The notes under the pieces: model-generated
Databases searched by the model: none
Told to the model about the DNA's origin: nothing
What the model saw: only the letters and a program-made list of their open reading frames with translations
Assembly (NCBI GenBank): GCA_038205115.1
Contig: JBBRCE010000010.1
Span: 1 to 64,000, forward strand
Direction of reading: 5' to 3'
Source: JBBRCE01 sp038205115
GTDB taxonomy: Bacteria; Planctomycetota; Planctomycetia; Pirellulales; JBBRCE01
DNA: 64,000 nucleotides
Made by a program: the position numbers and the translations under genes
Part shown: piece by piece, positions 24,636-33,829 of the stretch
How the letters are laid out: each line of letters begins with the position of its first letter
Position numbering within the stretch: position 1 is the first letter of the stretch

Positions 24636-26823
24636 ATGTCCGCACAAGCTAAAGCTCGACCGCTGTTCGACCCGCCGATTGTTCGTCGGGCGGCGCTTGA
24701 GTCTTTCAAAAAACTCGATCCGCGTCACCAAATTCGTAATCCGGTAATGTTTACCGTGTTTATCGGCAGTTTGCTGACAACCGGTCTGTGGTTGCAAGCC
24801 GCGTTTTCAAAAGGCGAAGCGCCGGCCTGGTTCATTTTCGCAATCTCCGCCTGGCTGTGGTTCACCGTGATTTTTGCAAATTTCGCGGAGGCGATGGCCG
24901 AAGGTCGCGGCAAGGCGCAAGCCGACTCACTCCGCCAATCGCGTCGCGATGTACATGCCAAGAAATTGGCCGAGGCGCATTACGGCGCCGCGCACTCAAC
25001 GGTCAATGCTCTGAGCTTACGCAAGGGCGATGTGGTACTCGTCGAAGCCGGCGATCAGATTCCCGTTGATGGCGAGGTCATCGAAGGCGTGGCATCTGTC
25101 GACGAGAGTGCCATCACTGGCGAAAGCGCTCCGGTCATTCGCGAAAGCGGCGGCGATCGCAGCAGTGTGACCGGCGGCACCCGTGTACTCAGCGACTGGA
25201 TGGTCGTCCGCGTGGCGGTCAATCCGGGCGAAACGTTTCTCGATCGCATGATTTCGTTAGTCGAAGGCGCCAAGCGCCAAAAGACGCCTAACGAGATCGC
25301 GCTCGATATCCTTTTGGCGGCCATGACCATCATCTTTTTGCTGGCCTGCGTCACGCTACTGCCATTTTCTCTGTACAGCGTCGATTCGGCCATCAAATCG
25401 ACGGAACAAGCGGCGACCGCGAACCAGCAACCGTCGACTGCGGCGCCGGGTATCGACGCTGTTGCCGCCAAGAAAACAACCGCGCCCGGCGTTGCACCCA
25501 GGCACGTCGAAGCCGTTGCCTATCACTGTCACCGTGTTGGTCGCACTCCTAGTGTGTTTGATACCGACAACGATCGGCGGATTGCTATCGGCAATTGGCA
25601 TCGCTGGCATGGATCGGATGATTCAAGCAAACGTCATCGCCATGTCGGGCCGCGCGGTGGAAGCGGCCGGTGATGTGGACGTATTGCTGTTGGATAAGAC
25701 CGGCACCATCACGCTCGGAAATCGCCAGGCGGTTGAGTTCACTCCCTGCAGCGGTGTGAACATTGAGGACCTGGCCGACGCGGCGCAACTTTCTTCGCTG
25801 GCGGATGAAACGCCTGAAGGCCGCAGCGTGGTGGTCTTGGCCAAAGAACGATATGGTTTGCGCGGTCGGCAACTGCACGATTTGCGGGCCGATTTCATCC
25901 CCTTTTCGGCTCAGACGCGGATCAGTGGCGTGAATGTCGACGGCCGGCAAATTCGCAAAGGCGCGGCCGAAGCCATGGAGCAATTTGTCGTCGAGCGTGG
26001 TGGCATTTACCCTGCCGAGGTTCGCCAGCGCGTGGAAGAGATCGCCAAGCGCGGCGGCACGCCGCTGGTGGTGGCCGACAACAAACACGCGCTGGGTGTG
26101 ATCTACCTCAAAGACATCGTCAAGGGAGGCATCAAAGAGCGATTTGCCGAACTTCGCCAGATGGGCATCAAAACCGTGATGATCACCGGCGATAATCCGC
26201 TTACCGCCGCCGCCATTGCCGCCGAAGCGGGCGTCGACGACTTTTTGGCGCAAGCCACGCCGGAAGCCAAATTGAAAATGATTCGCGAGTATCAGGCCGG
26301 CGGCCGATTGGTCGCCATGACGGGCGACGGCACCAACGACTCGCCAGCGCTGGCGCAAGCCGATGTGGCCGTGGCCATGAATACCGGCACGCAGGCCGCC
26401 AAAGAAGCCGGCAACATGGTTGATCTGGATTCCAATCCCACCAAGCTGATCGAGATTGTCGAAATCGGCAAGCAACTGCTGATGACGCGTGGTGCGCTAA
26501 CGACGTTCAGCATTGCCAACGACGTTTCGAAGTACTTTGCGATCATTCCGGCCGCATTCGCCAGCACGTACCCCGTGCTGGAACGTTTGAACATCATGCG
26601 GCTGGCTTCGCCCAGCAGCGCAATCCTTTCGGCTGTGATTTTCAACGCTTTGGTGATTGTGCTGCTGATTCCGCTGGCGCTCAAGGGAGTGAAATATCGT
26701 CCCGTTGGCGCGGCTACGTTACTCCGCGATAACCTGCTGATTTATGGCCTGGGCGGTTTGATTGTGCCGTTTGTCGGCATCAAGGCCATCGACTTGCTGC
26801 TGCAGGCCGCCGGCATCGTTTGA
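24636..26823 (+). pseudogene. kdpB: kdpB, P-type ATPase subunit, disrupted by a frameshift
   Basis: The catalytic subunit that hydrolyses ATP for K+ uptake, read in two frames. The first frame (24636 to 25673) covers TM1-3 and the actuator domain with TGES. The second (open before 25462, to 26823) covers TM4 (CLIPTTIGGLL), the phosphorylated Asp in LLDKTGTITL, GDGTND and the C-terminal helices. The frame changes between 25375 and 25528, where neither frame has a stop. One extra base, for example in AAAA at 25473-25476 or CCC at 25497-25499, would explain it. The spot lies in an extra linker of about 45 residues between TM3 and TM4 that E. coli KdpB lacks. Sequencing error, true mutation or recoding are all possible; both halves look conserved. 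Confidence 0.85.
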
Positions 26824-26882
26824 TGATGGCCATTTTGCCTTGACGTTTAAGAAACCGATTTCGTTCTTTCTAAGTGATTCCC

Positions 26883-27467
26883 ATGTTTAAACAACTTCGC
26901 ATTGCGCTCGTTATGTTTTCAATTCTCACCGTGATCACCGGCGTGGTGTATCCGGCCGCGGTCACGTTGTTGGCGCAGGTCTGCTTTCCGCACAAGGCCC
27001 AAGGCAGTGTGTTGGAAAAGGACGGTCATGCGGTCGGTTCGGAATTTATTGGCCAATCGTTCACGCGTCCGGAATATTTTTGGAGCCGGCCATCGGCAAC
27101 ATCACCTTTTCCTTACAACGGTGGTTCATCGAGCGGATCGAATCAGGGGCCGATCAACGACGACCTGATCAAAGCAGTTGCCGACCGCATCGAAAAACTG
27201 AAAGCAGCCGATCCAGGCAACGACCAACCGATCCCGGTCGATTTGGTCACCGCTTCGGCCAGCGGCTTGGATCCGCAGATCAGCCCAGCGGCCGCCCAAT
27301 ACCAGATCGCTCGCGTTGCCCGCGTACGCAAGTTAGACGTCACGCGGGTTGAAAAACTTGTGTCAGCCGCTACCGATCAACGACTGCTGGGCGTGCTCGG
27401 AGAACCGGCCGTCAATGTGCTGAAATTGAATTTGGCTCTGGATGCCGAGCAGGCGGCCAGTAAGTGA
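26883..27467 (+). CDS. kdpC: KdpC subunit of the K+-transporting ATPase
   Basis: 194 aa: one N-terminal membrane helix (LRIALVMFSILTVITGVVYP) then a soluble domain outside the cytoplasm with the family signatures SEFIGQSFTRPEYFWSRPS, PYNGGSSSGSNQGP and ASASGLDPQISPAAA. KdpC aids nucleotide-driven K+ transport by KdpB. The ATG at 26883 is preferred to an in-frame GTG at 26874. It follows kdpB by 59 bp. Confidence 0.96.
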   Translation: MFKQLRIALVMFSILTVITGVVYPAAVTLLAQVCFPHKAQGSVLEKDGHAVGSEFIGQSFTRPEYFWSRPSATSPFPYNGGSSSGSNQGPINDDLIKAVADRIEKLKAADPGNDQPIPVDLVTASASGLDPQISPAAAQYQIARVARVRKLDVTRVEKLVSAATDQRLLGVLGEPAVNVLKLNLALDAEQAASK

Positions 27468-27555
27468 CCGTCGCCGGTGTTCACAACTGCCCGACTGCAT
27501 CTGGCGGCAAACTTCCGCTGTATCAGAGTTCTTTCTCACAATTCTCAAGTGTGTT

Positions 27556-28077
27556 ATGTTTTTTGTTCCCTGCCGTGTGACGTTTTGCGGCGGTCCGCAT
27601 CATCGATTCAGCGTTGACCTCGAGTATGTGCCGGATGCTTCGATTTCTCTGCCCGCGCGATTGCTGGAGATCGAAGCGTCGCGGCCGCTGGGACTGAACG
27701 AACAACTCCGGCCCGACGCTGACCAAAATTCGCTATTGATTTGCCAAGCGCGAACTGACTCACGTGTGATGTTGGCGCTGCTGAGATCGTCTGCGAATAC
27801 ACCTTCGCGGCAAGTGCGCCGCCTGGCAGCCGACTCAATCGTGGCCGTATATCGCATGCATTGTTGCGAGATTGCTGCCGGCCAAGAGATCGAATTGCGG
27901 TATCGATTCGTCGCCTTCGAGACGTCGCGACATTACGTACGATTATCTCTCTTTCGCCGGCGAATCCCGCCTAAACCGCGCTACCGGCAACTCATCGACT
28001 GCTTGATCGGCCGTCTGCGCGAACCTGCCCAACCCATCCGACGCCGCTCGCACTGGCAAAGTACAATACAGATATGA
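27556..28077 (+). CDS. Small GGPHH-motif protein (paralogue B) between kdpC and kdpD
   Basis: 173 aa, unknown function, soluble, with no signal peptide. Motifs: VPCRVTFCGGPHHRFSVDL at the start and VYRMHCCEIAAGQEIELRYRF later; the C-terminal end is basic (RRRIPPKPRYR). It resembles the product at 21831-22235. The ATG at 27556 is chosen because the match with that paralogue begins there. The kdpD ATG overlaps its stop (ATGA, 28074-28077), so it is translated as part of the kdp operon, which ties it to K+ uptake or its control. The His pair and Cys residues could bind a metal; this is speculation. Confidence 0.75.
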   Translation: MFFVPCRVTFCGGPHHRFSVDLEYVPDASISLPARLLEIEASRPLGLNEQLRPDADQNSLLICQARTDSRVMLALLRSSANTPSRQVRRLAADSIVAVYRMHCCEIAAGQEIELRYRFVAFETSRHYVRLSLFRRRIPPKPRYRQLIDCLIGRLREPAQPIRRRSHWQSTIQI

Positions 28078-30782
28078 GCCACATGCGACCCAATCCTGAT
28101 CAACTGCTGGCTCAAGTCCAAGCCGTGGAGCAAAAGCAGGCGCGCGGAAAGCTCAAATTGTTTTTCGGCGCGGCGCCGGGCGTAGGCAAAACCTACGCCA
28201 TGCTCGAATCCGCGCGCAAAGCCGCCAAAGAGGGCGCGGACGTTTTGGTGGGCTACATCGAACCACATGCCAGGCCGGAGACGCAGTCCTTGGTGCTCGG
28301 TTTGGACGTGCTCAATCGCCGCGAAGTTGAATATCGCGGTGCTCAAGTTTTTGAGTTCGATCTGTCCGCTGCATTGCAGCGGAAGCCAGGGTTAATTCTG
28401 GTCGATGAGCTCGCGCACACCAACGCATTGGGCTCATCGCACACCAAACGCTGGCAAGACGTGATCGAACTGCTGGATGCGGGCATCGACGTTTACAGCA
28501 CCCTCAACGTCCAACATCTTGAGAGCCTCAACGACGTCATCGCCCAAATCACGGGCGTGGCCGTGCGCGAGACCGTGCCCGACTGGGTGTTCGAAAATGC
28601 CGACGAAATCGAACTTGTCGATCTCGCGCCGGACGATCTGCTGGAACGACTCCGCGATGGCAAGATCTACCTGCCTGAGCAGGCTCAGCGGGCGATTTCG
28701 CATTTCTTTCAGAAGGGCAACTTGATTGCGCTGCGCGAACTGGCCTTGCGCCAATCGGCGCAGCGCGTCGACGCACAGATGGTGGAATTTCGCCGCGAAA
28801 ACGCGATCGAGCAGACCTGGCCGGCGGCCGAGCGACTACTGGTTTGCGTCAGTTCCAGTCCGGGCTCCGCCAAGTTGGTGCGCGCCACGCGACGGATGGC
28901 GGCCAGCCTCAAGGCTTCGTGGGTGGCTGTGCATGTCGAAACGCCGGCATCGATGAAGATGTCGGCCGACGATCGCCAACGATTGACACGCAATCTGCGA
29001 CTGGCCGAGCAATTGGGCGGTGAGACGGCCATGATTAGCGGCAGCAAGCTTGTCGATGCCGTGATCGCTTACGCACGCAATCGCAACGTCAGTAAAATCA
29101 TGGTCGGCAAGCCACAGCAACCGCGTTGGCGCGATCTGCTGCGGGGGCCTTTTGTTTACGAGTTGGCCCGCCGCTGCGGCGATATCGACGTCTATATCAT
29201 TAGCGGCGATCAAGACACGGAAACGCCCCGATCAGTTGCTCCGCGCGTTGGAAAGAGTTTGGCCTGGGGATATGCCTGGGCGACGATTGCGGTTGCCATC
29301 TGCACAGCGATATCGCTCACGCTCGACCGTCTAAGCAGTTCGGACGGCAAGATCGTCAATATGGTGATGGTCTATCTGCTGGGTGTGGTCGCTGTGTCAC
29401 TGCGGCTTGGCCGTGGGCCTTCGATGCTCACATCGCTGGCTGGCGTGATCGCTTTTGACTTCTTTTTTATTGCGCCGCGATTGACATTTGCCGTGCAAGA
29501 CACGCAGTACATTTTTACGTTTGTCGTGATGTTCGTAACGGGTGTGGTGATTAGTTCGCTCGTGGCGCGGCTCGCGGCTCAGGCCGCACTTGCTCAGCGA
29601 GGCGAACAGCGGACAATGTCTCTGTACGGCATGAGTCGCGAGTTTGCCGCAATTCAAGCACGCGAGACGATCGTTGCCGTAGCGATGCGCCATCTCGCGC
29701 AGGCTGTCGACGGGCAAGTCTGCCTGCTATTGCCCAACGGCAGCAAGCAACTGGAAACGCAACGGCCGGAATACAAGGGATTCGAACCCTCGCAGCACGA
29801 TCAAGGCGTGGCCCGTTGGGTCTTCGACCATCGTCAACCGGCCGGACTTGGTACCGACACACTGCCTGGCGCCACAGCGCTATACTTGCCGCTGGCAACC
29901 TCGCGCGGGTCGGTGGGTGTGCTGGGTATTCAACCGGCGAAATCGGCCGCGCCGCTGGACATCGATCAATCGCATTTGTTGGAAGCACTGGCCGGTCTGA
30001 TCGCCTTGGCGCTGGAACGCTCGGAACTTTCGCAACAAGCCGAACAGCGGCGGATGCTGATCGAAACCGAGCGATTGCGGAACTCATTGCTGAGCGCCGT
30101 TTCGCACGACTTGCGCACGCCGCTGGCAGCCATCGCCGGCGCAAGCAGCACCTTGCTCGACGCCGACCAAAGTCTGTCGGCCGACATTCGCCGCGAGTTA
30201 ACCACATCCATTTACGAAGAAACGCACCGATTGAGCCGATTGGTCGCCAACTTGCTCGACATGACGCGTCTCGAAGGCGGCGGCATGGTGGCAAATAAAG
30301 AGTGGCAGCCTGTGGAAGAAATCGTCGGCGTGGTGATTCGACGATTTGCGGCTTACGCGGCAAAGCATCCCATCGATACGCAACTTGCGGCGGAATTGCC
30401 GCTGGTGCCCTTTGACGACGTGTTGATGCAGCAGGTGCTGATTAATTTGGTCGAAAATGCAATGAAGTTCAGTCCGCCGTTTGCACCAGTCACGATTTCC
30501 GCGGCCGCCAGCAAGACCGATATTACGGTCTCCGTTTCTGATCGCGGGCCGGGTGTCACGCCCGGCGAGGAAACGCGGCTGTTTGAAAAGTTTTATCGCA
30601 GTCAGGGCGCGCCGGGGCGATCCGGCGTGGGCTTAGGCCTAGCCATTTGTCGCGGAATCGTGCAATTGCATGGCGGACGGATTTGGGTCGAAAATCAGCC
30701 AGCCGGTGGGGCAAAATTCAGTTTCACGCTGCCGATCGTCGGACGACCGCCGGCAGTGCCGCCGGAAGCGGCCGGCGAGTAG
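28074..30782 (+). CDS. kdpD: KdpD, sensor histidine kinase for K+ limitation
   Basis: 902-aa membrane sensor kinase. Order: the KdpD N-terminal domain with Walker A GAAPGVGKT (residues 32-40) and DELAHTNALGS; a universal-stress-protein-like domain at about 250-370; four membrane helices at about 400-500 (DUF4118 type); a GAF-like region at about 525-655; HisKA with phospho-acceptor His678 (SAVSHDLRTPL); and an ATPase domain with NLVENAMKFSP, DRGPGV and GVGLGLAICRG. It phosphorylates KdpE. It overlaps the preceding GGPHH gene by 4 bp and is followed by kdpE after 47 bp. Confidence 0.97.
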   Translation: MSHMRPNPDQLLAQVQAVEQKQARGKLKLFFGAAPGVGKTYAMLESARKAAKEGADVLVGYIEPHARPETQSLVLGLDVLNRREVEYRGAQVFEFDLSAALQRKPGLILVDELAHTNALGSSHTKRWQDVIELLDAGIDVYSTLNVQHLESLNDVIAQITGVAVRETVPDWVFENADEIELVDLAPDDLLERLRDGKIYLPEQAQRAISHFFQKGNLIALRELALRQSAQRVDAQMVEFRRENAIEQTWPAAERLLVCVSSSPGSAKLVRATRRMAASLKASWVAVHVETPASMKMSADDRQRLTRNLRLAEQLGGETAMISGSKLVDAVIAYARNRNVSKIMVGKPQQPRWRDLLRGPFVYELARRCGDIDVYIISGDQDTETPRSVAPRVGKSLAWGYAWATIAVAICTAISLTLDRLSSSDGKIVNMVMVYLLGVVAVSLRLGRGPSMLTSLAGVIAFDFFFIAPRLTFAVQDTQYIFTFVVMFVTGVVISSLVARLAAQAALAQRGEQRTMSLYGMSREFAAIQARETIVAVAMRHLAQAVDGQVCLLLPNGSKQLETQRPEYKGFEPSQHDQGVARWVFDHRQPAGLGTDTLPGATALYLPLATSRGSVGVLGIQPAKSAAPLDIDQSHLLEALAGLIALALERSELSQQAEQRRMLIETERLRNSLLSAVSHDLRTPLAAIAGASSTLLDADQSLSADIRRELTTSIYEETHRLSRLVANLLDMTRLEGGGMVANKEWQPVEEIVGVVIRRFAAYAAKHPIDTQLAAELPLVPFDDVLMQQVLINLVENAMKFSPPFAPVTISAAASKTDITVSVSDRGPGVTPGEETRLFEKFYRSQGAPGRSGVGLGLAICRGIVQLHGGRIWVENQPAGGAKFSFTLPIVGRPPAVPPEAAGE

Positions 30783-30829
30783 AATGCCAGATAACTGCAA
30801 CTTCCGTCACCACTGAATCGTATTCCAAC

Positions 30830-31600
30830 ATGACTACCGACGGGCCTAAGCTGTTGATCGTGGAAGATGAGCAAGAGATCCGCCGGTTTTTGCGGGTTTC
30901 GCTCAATCACCACGGCTACCGATTAGTCGAATCGGAAACGGCCAAGGACGCCGTTCTGCAGGCCGCGACGCAGCAGCCTGACTTGATCATTCTGGATTTG
31001 GGCCTGCCTGATCTCGACGGCCTGGATGTGATTCGCCAAGTGCGCGGTTGGGCAGCCACGCCCATCGTCGTGCTCTCTGCGCGCGGACAGGAATCGGACA
31101 AGATCAACGCGCTGGATGCTGGCGCGGACGATTACCTAACCAAGCCGTTCAGTGTGGGCGAACTGCTGGCGCGCGTCCGCGTTGCCCTGCGGCACGCTGC
31201 CCAGCGGCAATCCGGCAAGGGCGATCCGGTGTTTCGTTCCGGCGATTTGTGCGTCGATTTAGCCAAGCGGCAAGTGTTTGCCAAGAACGCGGAAATTCAT
31301 CTCACGCCAACCGAGTACCGGCTTTTGACATTGTTGGTGCAGCACGCCGGCAAGGTGATTACCCACCGGCAACTGCTACGCGAGGTTTGGGGGCCAGACA
31401 GCGTGCAGGAAACTCAGTATTTACGGGTGTTCATGGCCGCATTGCGACAAAAGATCGAAGTCGATTCGGCCCGCCCGCAGCATCTGTTGACCGAGCCGGG
31501 CGTGGGCTATCGGCTGGCCACGAGCGGCGGAGAGGTGAGCGACGAAGAAGCCGGAGATTCGTTCAATCGAAGTTCCAGCCCGGTTCGTCGGCCGACATGA
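30830..31600 (+). CDS. kdpE: KdpE, OmpR-type response regulator
   Basis: 256 aa: a receiver domain with acidic pocket Glu12-Asp13, phospho-acceptor Asp56 (LIILDLGLPDLDG) and Lys in YLTKPFSVGEL, then a winged-helix DNA-binding domain (LTPTEYRLLTLLVQHAGKV to TEPGVGYRL). A C-terminal tail of about 30 residues is longer than usual. The ATG at 30830 is used; upstream in-frame codons overlap the kdpD end. It should activate kdp transcription. Its 3' end overlaps the convergent DinB-like gene by 38 bp. Confidence 0.96.
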   Translation: MTTDGPKLLIVEDEQEIRRFLRVSLNHHGYRLVESETAKDAVLQAATQQPDLIILDLGLPDLDGLDVIRQVRGWAATPIVVLSARGQESDKINALDAGADDYLTKPFSVGELLARVRVALRHAAQRQSGKGDPVFRSGDLCVDLAKRQVFAKNAEIHLTPTEYRLLTLLVQHAGKVITHRQLLREVWGPDSVQETQYLRVFMAALRQKIEVDSARPQHLLTEPGVGYRLATSGGEVSDEEAGDSFNRSSSPVRRPT

Positions 31601-32096
31601 AATAAACGGTCGGCACCGGCAGGTTCAGCAATCGCAGGTACACGCAAAGCTGCGCACGGTGATGGATCAAATGATTCAGGCACCAAACGCGCAAAACGTA
31701 GTGCCGTGGCTTGCTGACCAGCACTTGATCGCCATTGCGAACGGACCAATCTCGCCACAGCGCTGCTTCGTCGGTTTTGGCCAGGGCCGCCTTCACCGCG
31801 AAGACATTTTCGTCGAACGTCTTCAGCACGTCCGCGGAGTCGACCGGTTCCATGCGAATCTTTGGCGGCGAGCCCATGTCCATGAATTCGGTTTCCAACG
31901 TGCCTAAAAACCACTGCAGGATCGTCGCTACATGCATCGAGAGGCGGCCTAAGCTCATCGACTTTTCGTGCGGCTTCCAGGAAAAATGTTCGTCGGGCAT
32001 CCGTTCCAGCACGCGACGCGTGACGGCAATCTCGCGATCGAGATCGACGAAAAGCTGCGAAACGAGAGTTGGATTATCAGGCGATGATTGGCTCAT
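31563..32096 (-). CDS. DinB/YfiT-like putative metal-dependent protein
   Basis: 177 aa four-helix-bundle protein of the DinB-like superfamily. The usual metal-binding His residues are visible in SMHVATILQWF and NHLIHHRAQL, the latter being the characteristic HHRxQ motif. Members include thiol-dependent transferases (bacillithiol or mycothiol transferases) and proteins of unknown role; the substrate cannot be inferred. The ATG at 32096 gives a normal family start (LVSQLFVDLDREI); upstream residues in the same frame look non-coding. Confidence 0.85.
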   Translation of the reverse strand: MSQSSPDNPTLVSQLFVDLDREIAVTRRVLERMPDEHFSWKPHEKSMSLGRLSMHVATILQWFLGTLETEFMDMGSPPKIRMEPVDSADVLKTFDENVFAVKAALAKTDEAALWRDWSVRNGDQVLVSKPRHYVLRVWCLNHLIHHRAQLCVYLRLLNLPVPTVYFMSADEPGWNFD

Positions 32097-32950
32097 TTGA
32101 AGACCTCGAAATTTTTTGGGGCAGCCGTGGCAGAACGGCATTCTAGTCAACCCGCGTTGCAGGGTGAATGGCTGGAGCCTGTCGAGTTCCAAACGCGACG
32201 TATCGCTAACACGCGGGTAAGAAATCGGTTCGAATTGCGGCCCAACGCCTGCTACGTCCGATGGACGTGCAAGAGCCGTTTGTTTCGTTCTGCAATATTC
32301 TGGGCATGGCTCCGCAAGAGAAATCACCCACATCCAACGGCCGGCCGATCAAGCTGTTCGAGGGCGGCAAGCGAATCGAAGAATTGTTTTGAAGCGGAAA
32401 AACATCGAGAAATCTTAGGGCTTTTCGATTCCGAACTATTCGCACGTTCACTCGCAATTTTCCGATTTTTATTGAGAAAAACGCCCACCGCAAACGTCTT
32501 TAAAATCAGCCAGCAAATCGCTGCAAGCACTTCATGTTGTAGTAGCATCTGCCTACGGCCGCAAAATACGGTAATTTCATTGTGCGCTGATTTGTTTCGA
32601 GTACAGTTTGCCTCAGTCTTGCGAGCCATCTCCCGTAAGGATGGCTTGTGAAGGGAGTATTTAAGACCCAGGTTCAGGAGACAAACTCGGACGTAGTGCC
32701 AGGGAATCGGCACGATCGACCGGCAGAATGGCTAGTCCCGTAAACTGGCCTCGGCGCTCTGAACGGCGCAGACAAACATCCGTCTCACGTTCACGCCGCA
32801 CTCGCTCGCTAGCAATCAGAACGATTCTGAACGTTGCTGGCCACCGAGTCATCTGCCTTCGCTCCGCATTTCCCGGCGAAACGTGTTGAGCTTTCTGCCT
32901 GATCGCGTTCATCATTTATCGCAACACAGGAAGTGTTCAGGAGACTTTTG
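32097..32950. other. Long AT-richer intergenic region with possible leader RNA
   Basis: 854 bp between the DinB-like gene and the C26-family gene. Frames on both strands are short and not convincing. 32390-32600 is clearly richer in A/T than the flanks. A weak promoter-like pair (TTGTGC at 32580-32585, TACAGT at 32602-32607, 16-bp spacer) precedes the hairpin at 32624-32646. If used, it would give a leader of about 340 nt before the ATG at 32951. A non-coding RNA or long 5' leader is possible but unproven. Confidence 0.4.
32624..32646. promoter_or_regulatory. Hairpin in the long intergenic region
   Basis: A perfect 7-bp stem, AGCCATC at 32624-32630 and GATGGCT at 32640-32646, with a 9-nt loop. 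No T-tract follows, so it is not a standard terminator. It may be part of a structured leader or an operator. Confidence 0.4.
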
Positions 32951-33697
32951 ATGCAGACCAAGCCCTTGATCGGTTTGAACGCAGATTATCGCTCGGCCAA
33001 GAAGGATTCACCGGCCTACTCGTTTGTGTCCGCGGGATACTACGACGCGATCATCAAAGCGGGTGGCGTGCCTGTCATTCTGCCCCCCATGGACGACGAA
33101 GAGTCGCTCAATCGAGTCTTGGATGTTTTGGACGGCGTGGTGCTAGTAGGCGGGGCCGATTTGGATCCTCGTCGCGATGGTTTCATGCTGCATCCAACCG
33201 TGCGTCCGATGGACGCGCGTCGCGAAGATTTCGACCGCATGTTGGCCCGCCTGGTGGCTGACCGCCGCTTGCCCGTTTTCGGCATCGGAGCTGGCATGCA
33301 ACTCTTGAACTTAACCGAAGGCGGAAACCTCTTCCTGCACATTCCGGAAGATATGCCCAAGGCCATTCCGCACAAGGATCCACAAGATCCCTCGCACCGT
33401 CACGGCTTGGAGGTTGCTCCGCAGTCGCTGATGGAACGGGTGTATGGCGACGGAGAAATTCGCGTCAACAGCGTTCACCACATGGCAGTCGATGCCGTGG
33501 CGCCGGGCTTCCGAGTCACCGCTCGCTGCCCGGATGGCGTGGTCGAAGCCATCGAAAGTGTCCGCGATGACTGGTTTGCCATTGGCACTCAGTTCCATCC
33601 GGAAAGTGACAGCGCCTCGGCGCTCGATCTGCGGATTTTCGAAGAATTCATCTGTGGCATCACTGGCCAAGAGATCGAAATGAAGTTGGTCGCCTAA
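32951..33697 (+). CDS. Peptidase C26 / class I glutamine amidotransferase-like, nucleophile missing
   Basis: 248-aa homologue of gamma-glutamyl-gamma-aminobutyrate hydrolases (PuuD-like). It has the family frame: KPLIGLNADYR, VVLVGGADLDP, VNSVHHMAVD and FAIGTQFHPES with the catalytic His. The nucleophile position is changed: the elbow normally GICRGMQ reads GIGAGMQ, with Gly113 in place of Cys. The standard Cys-dependent hydrolysis should therefore be absent. It may bind a gamma-glutamyl compound without cleaving it, or act on another substrate. AGGAG about 10 nt upstream supports the ATG at 32951. Confidence 0.88.
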   Translation: MQTKPLIGLNADYRSAKKDSPAYSFVSAGYYDAIIKAGGVPVILPPMDDEESLNRVLDVLDGVVLVGGADLDPRRDGFMLHPTVRPMDARREDFDRMLARLVADRRLPVFGIGAGMQLLNLTEGGNLFLHIPEDMPKAIPHKDPQDPSHRHGLEVAPQSLMERVYGDGEIRVNSVHHMAVDAVAPGFRVTARCPDGVVEAIESVRDDWFAIGTQFHPESDSASALDLRIFEEFICGITGQEIEMKLVA

Positions 33698-33829
33698 CGA
33701 ATTGGCCATCAGCCCCCGAAACGCCGGCAGTGGAGCACCGCAAGTTACGGCTGCACGCGTCGATGGCCGGAGCATGGAACAGTCACACTTCCTGCACGGC
33801 GTTTCGGGCTGATTGCGTTATCAATCGAC

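Noticed and set aside
25585..26475. Minus-strand frame of 296 aa opposite kdpB
   Set aside because: Antisense to the conserved KdpB catalytic domain; composition is His/Gly/Arg-rich as in a mirror frame.
32324..32713. Minus-strand frame of 129 aa in the long intergenic region
   Set aside because: Mixed composition without domain features; crosses the AT-rich part and the hairpin; not supported.
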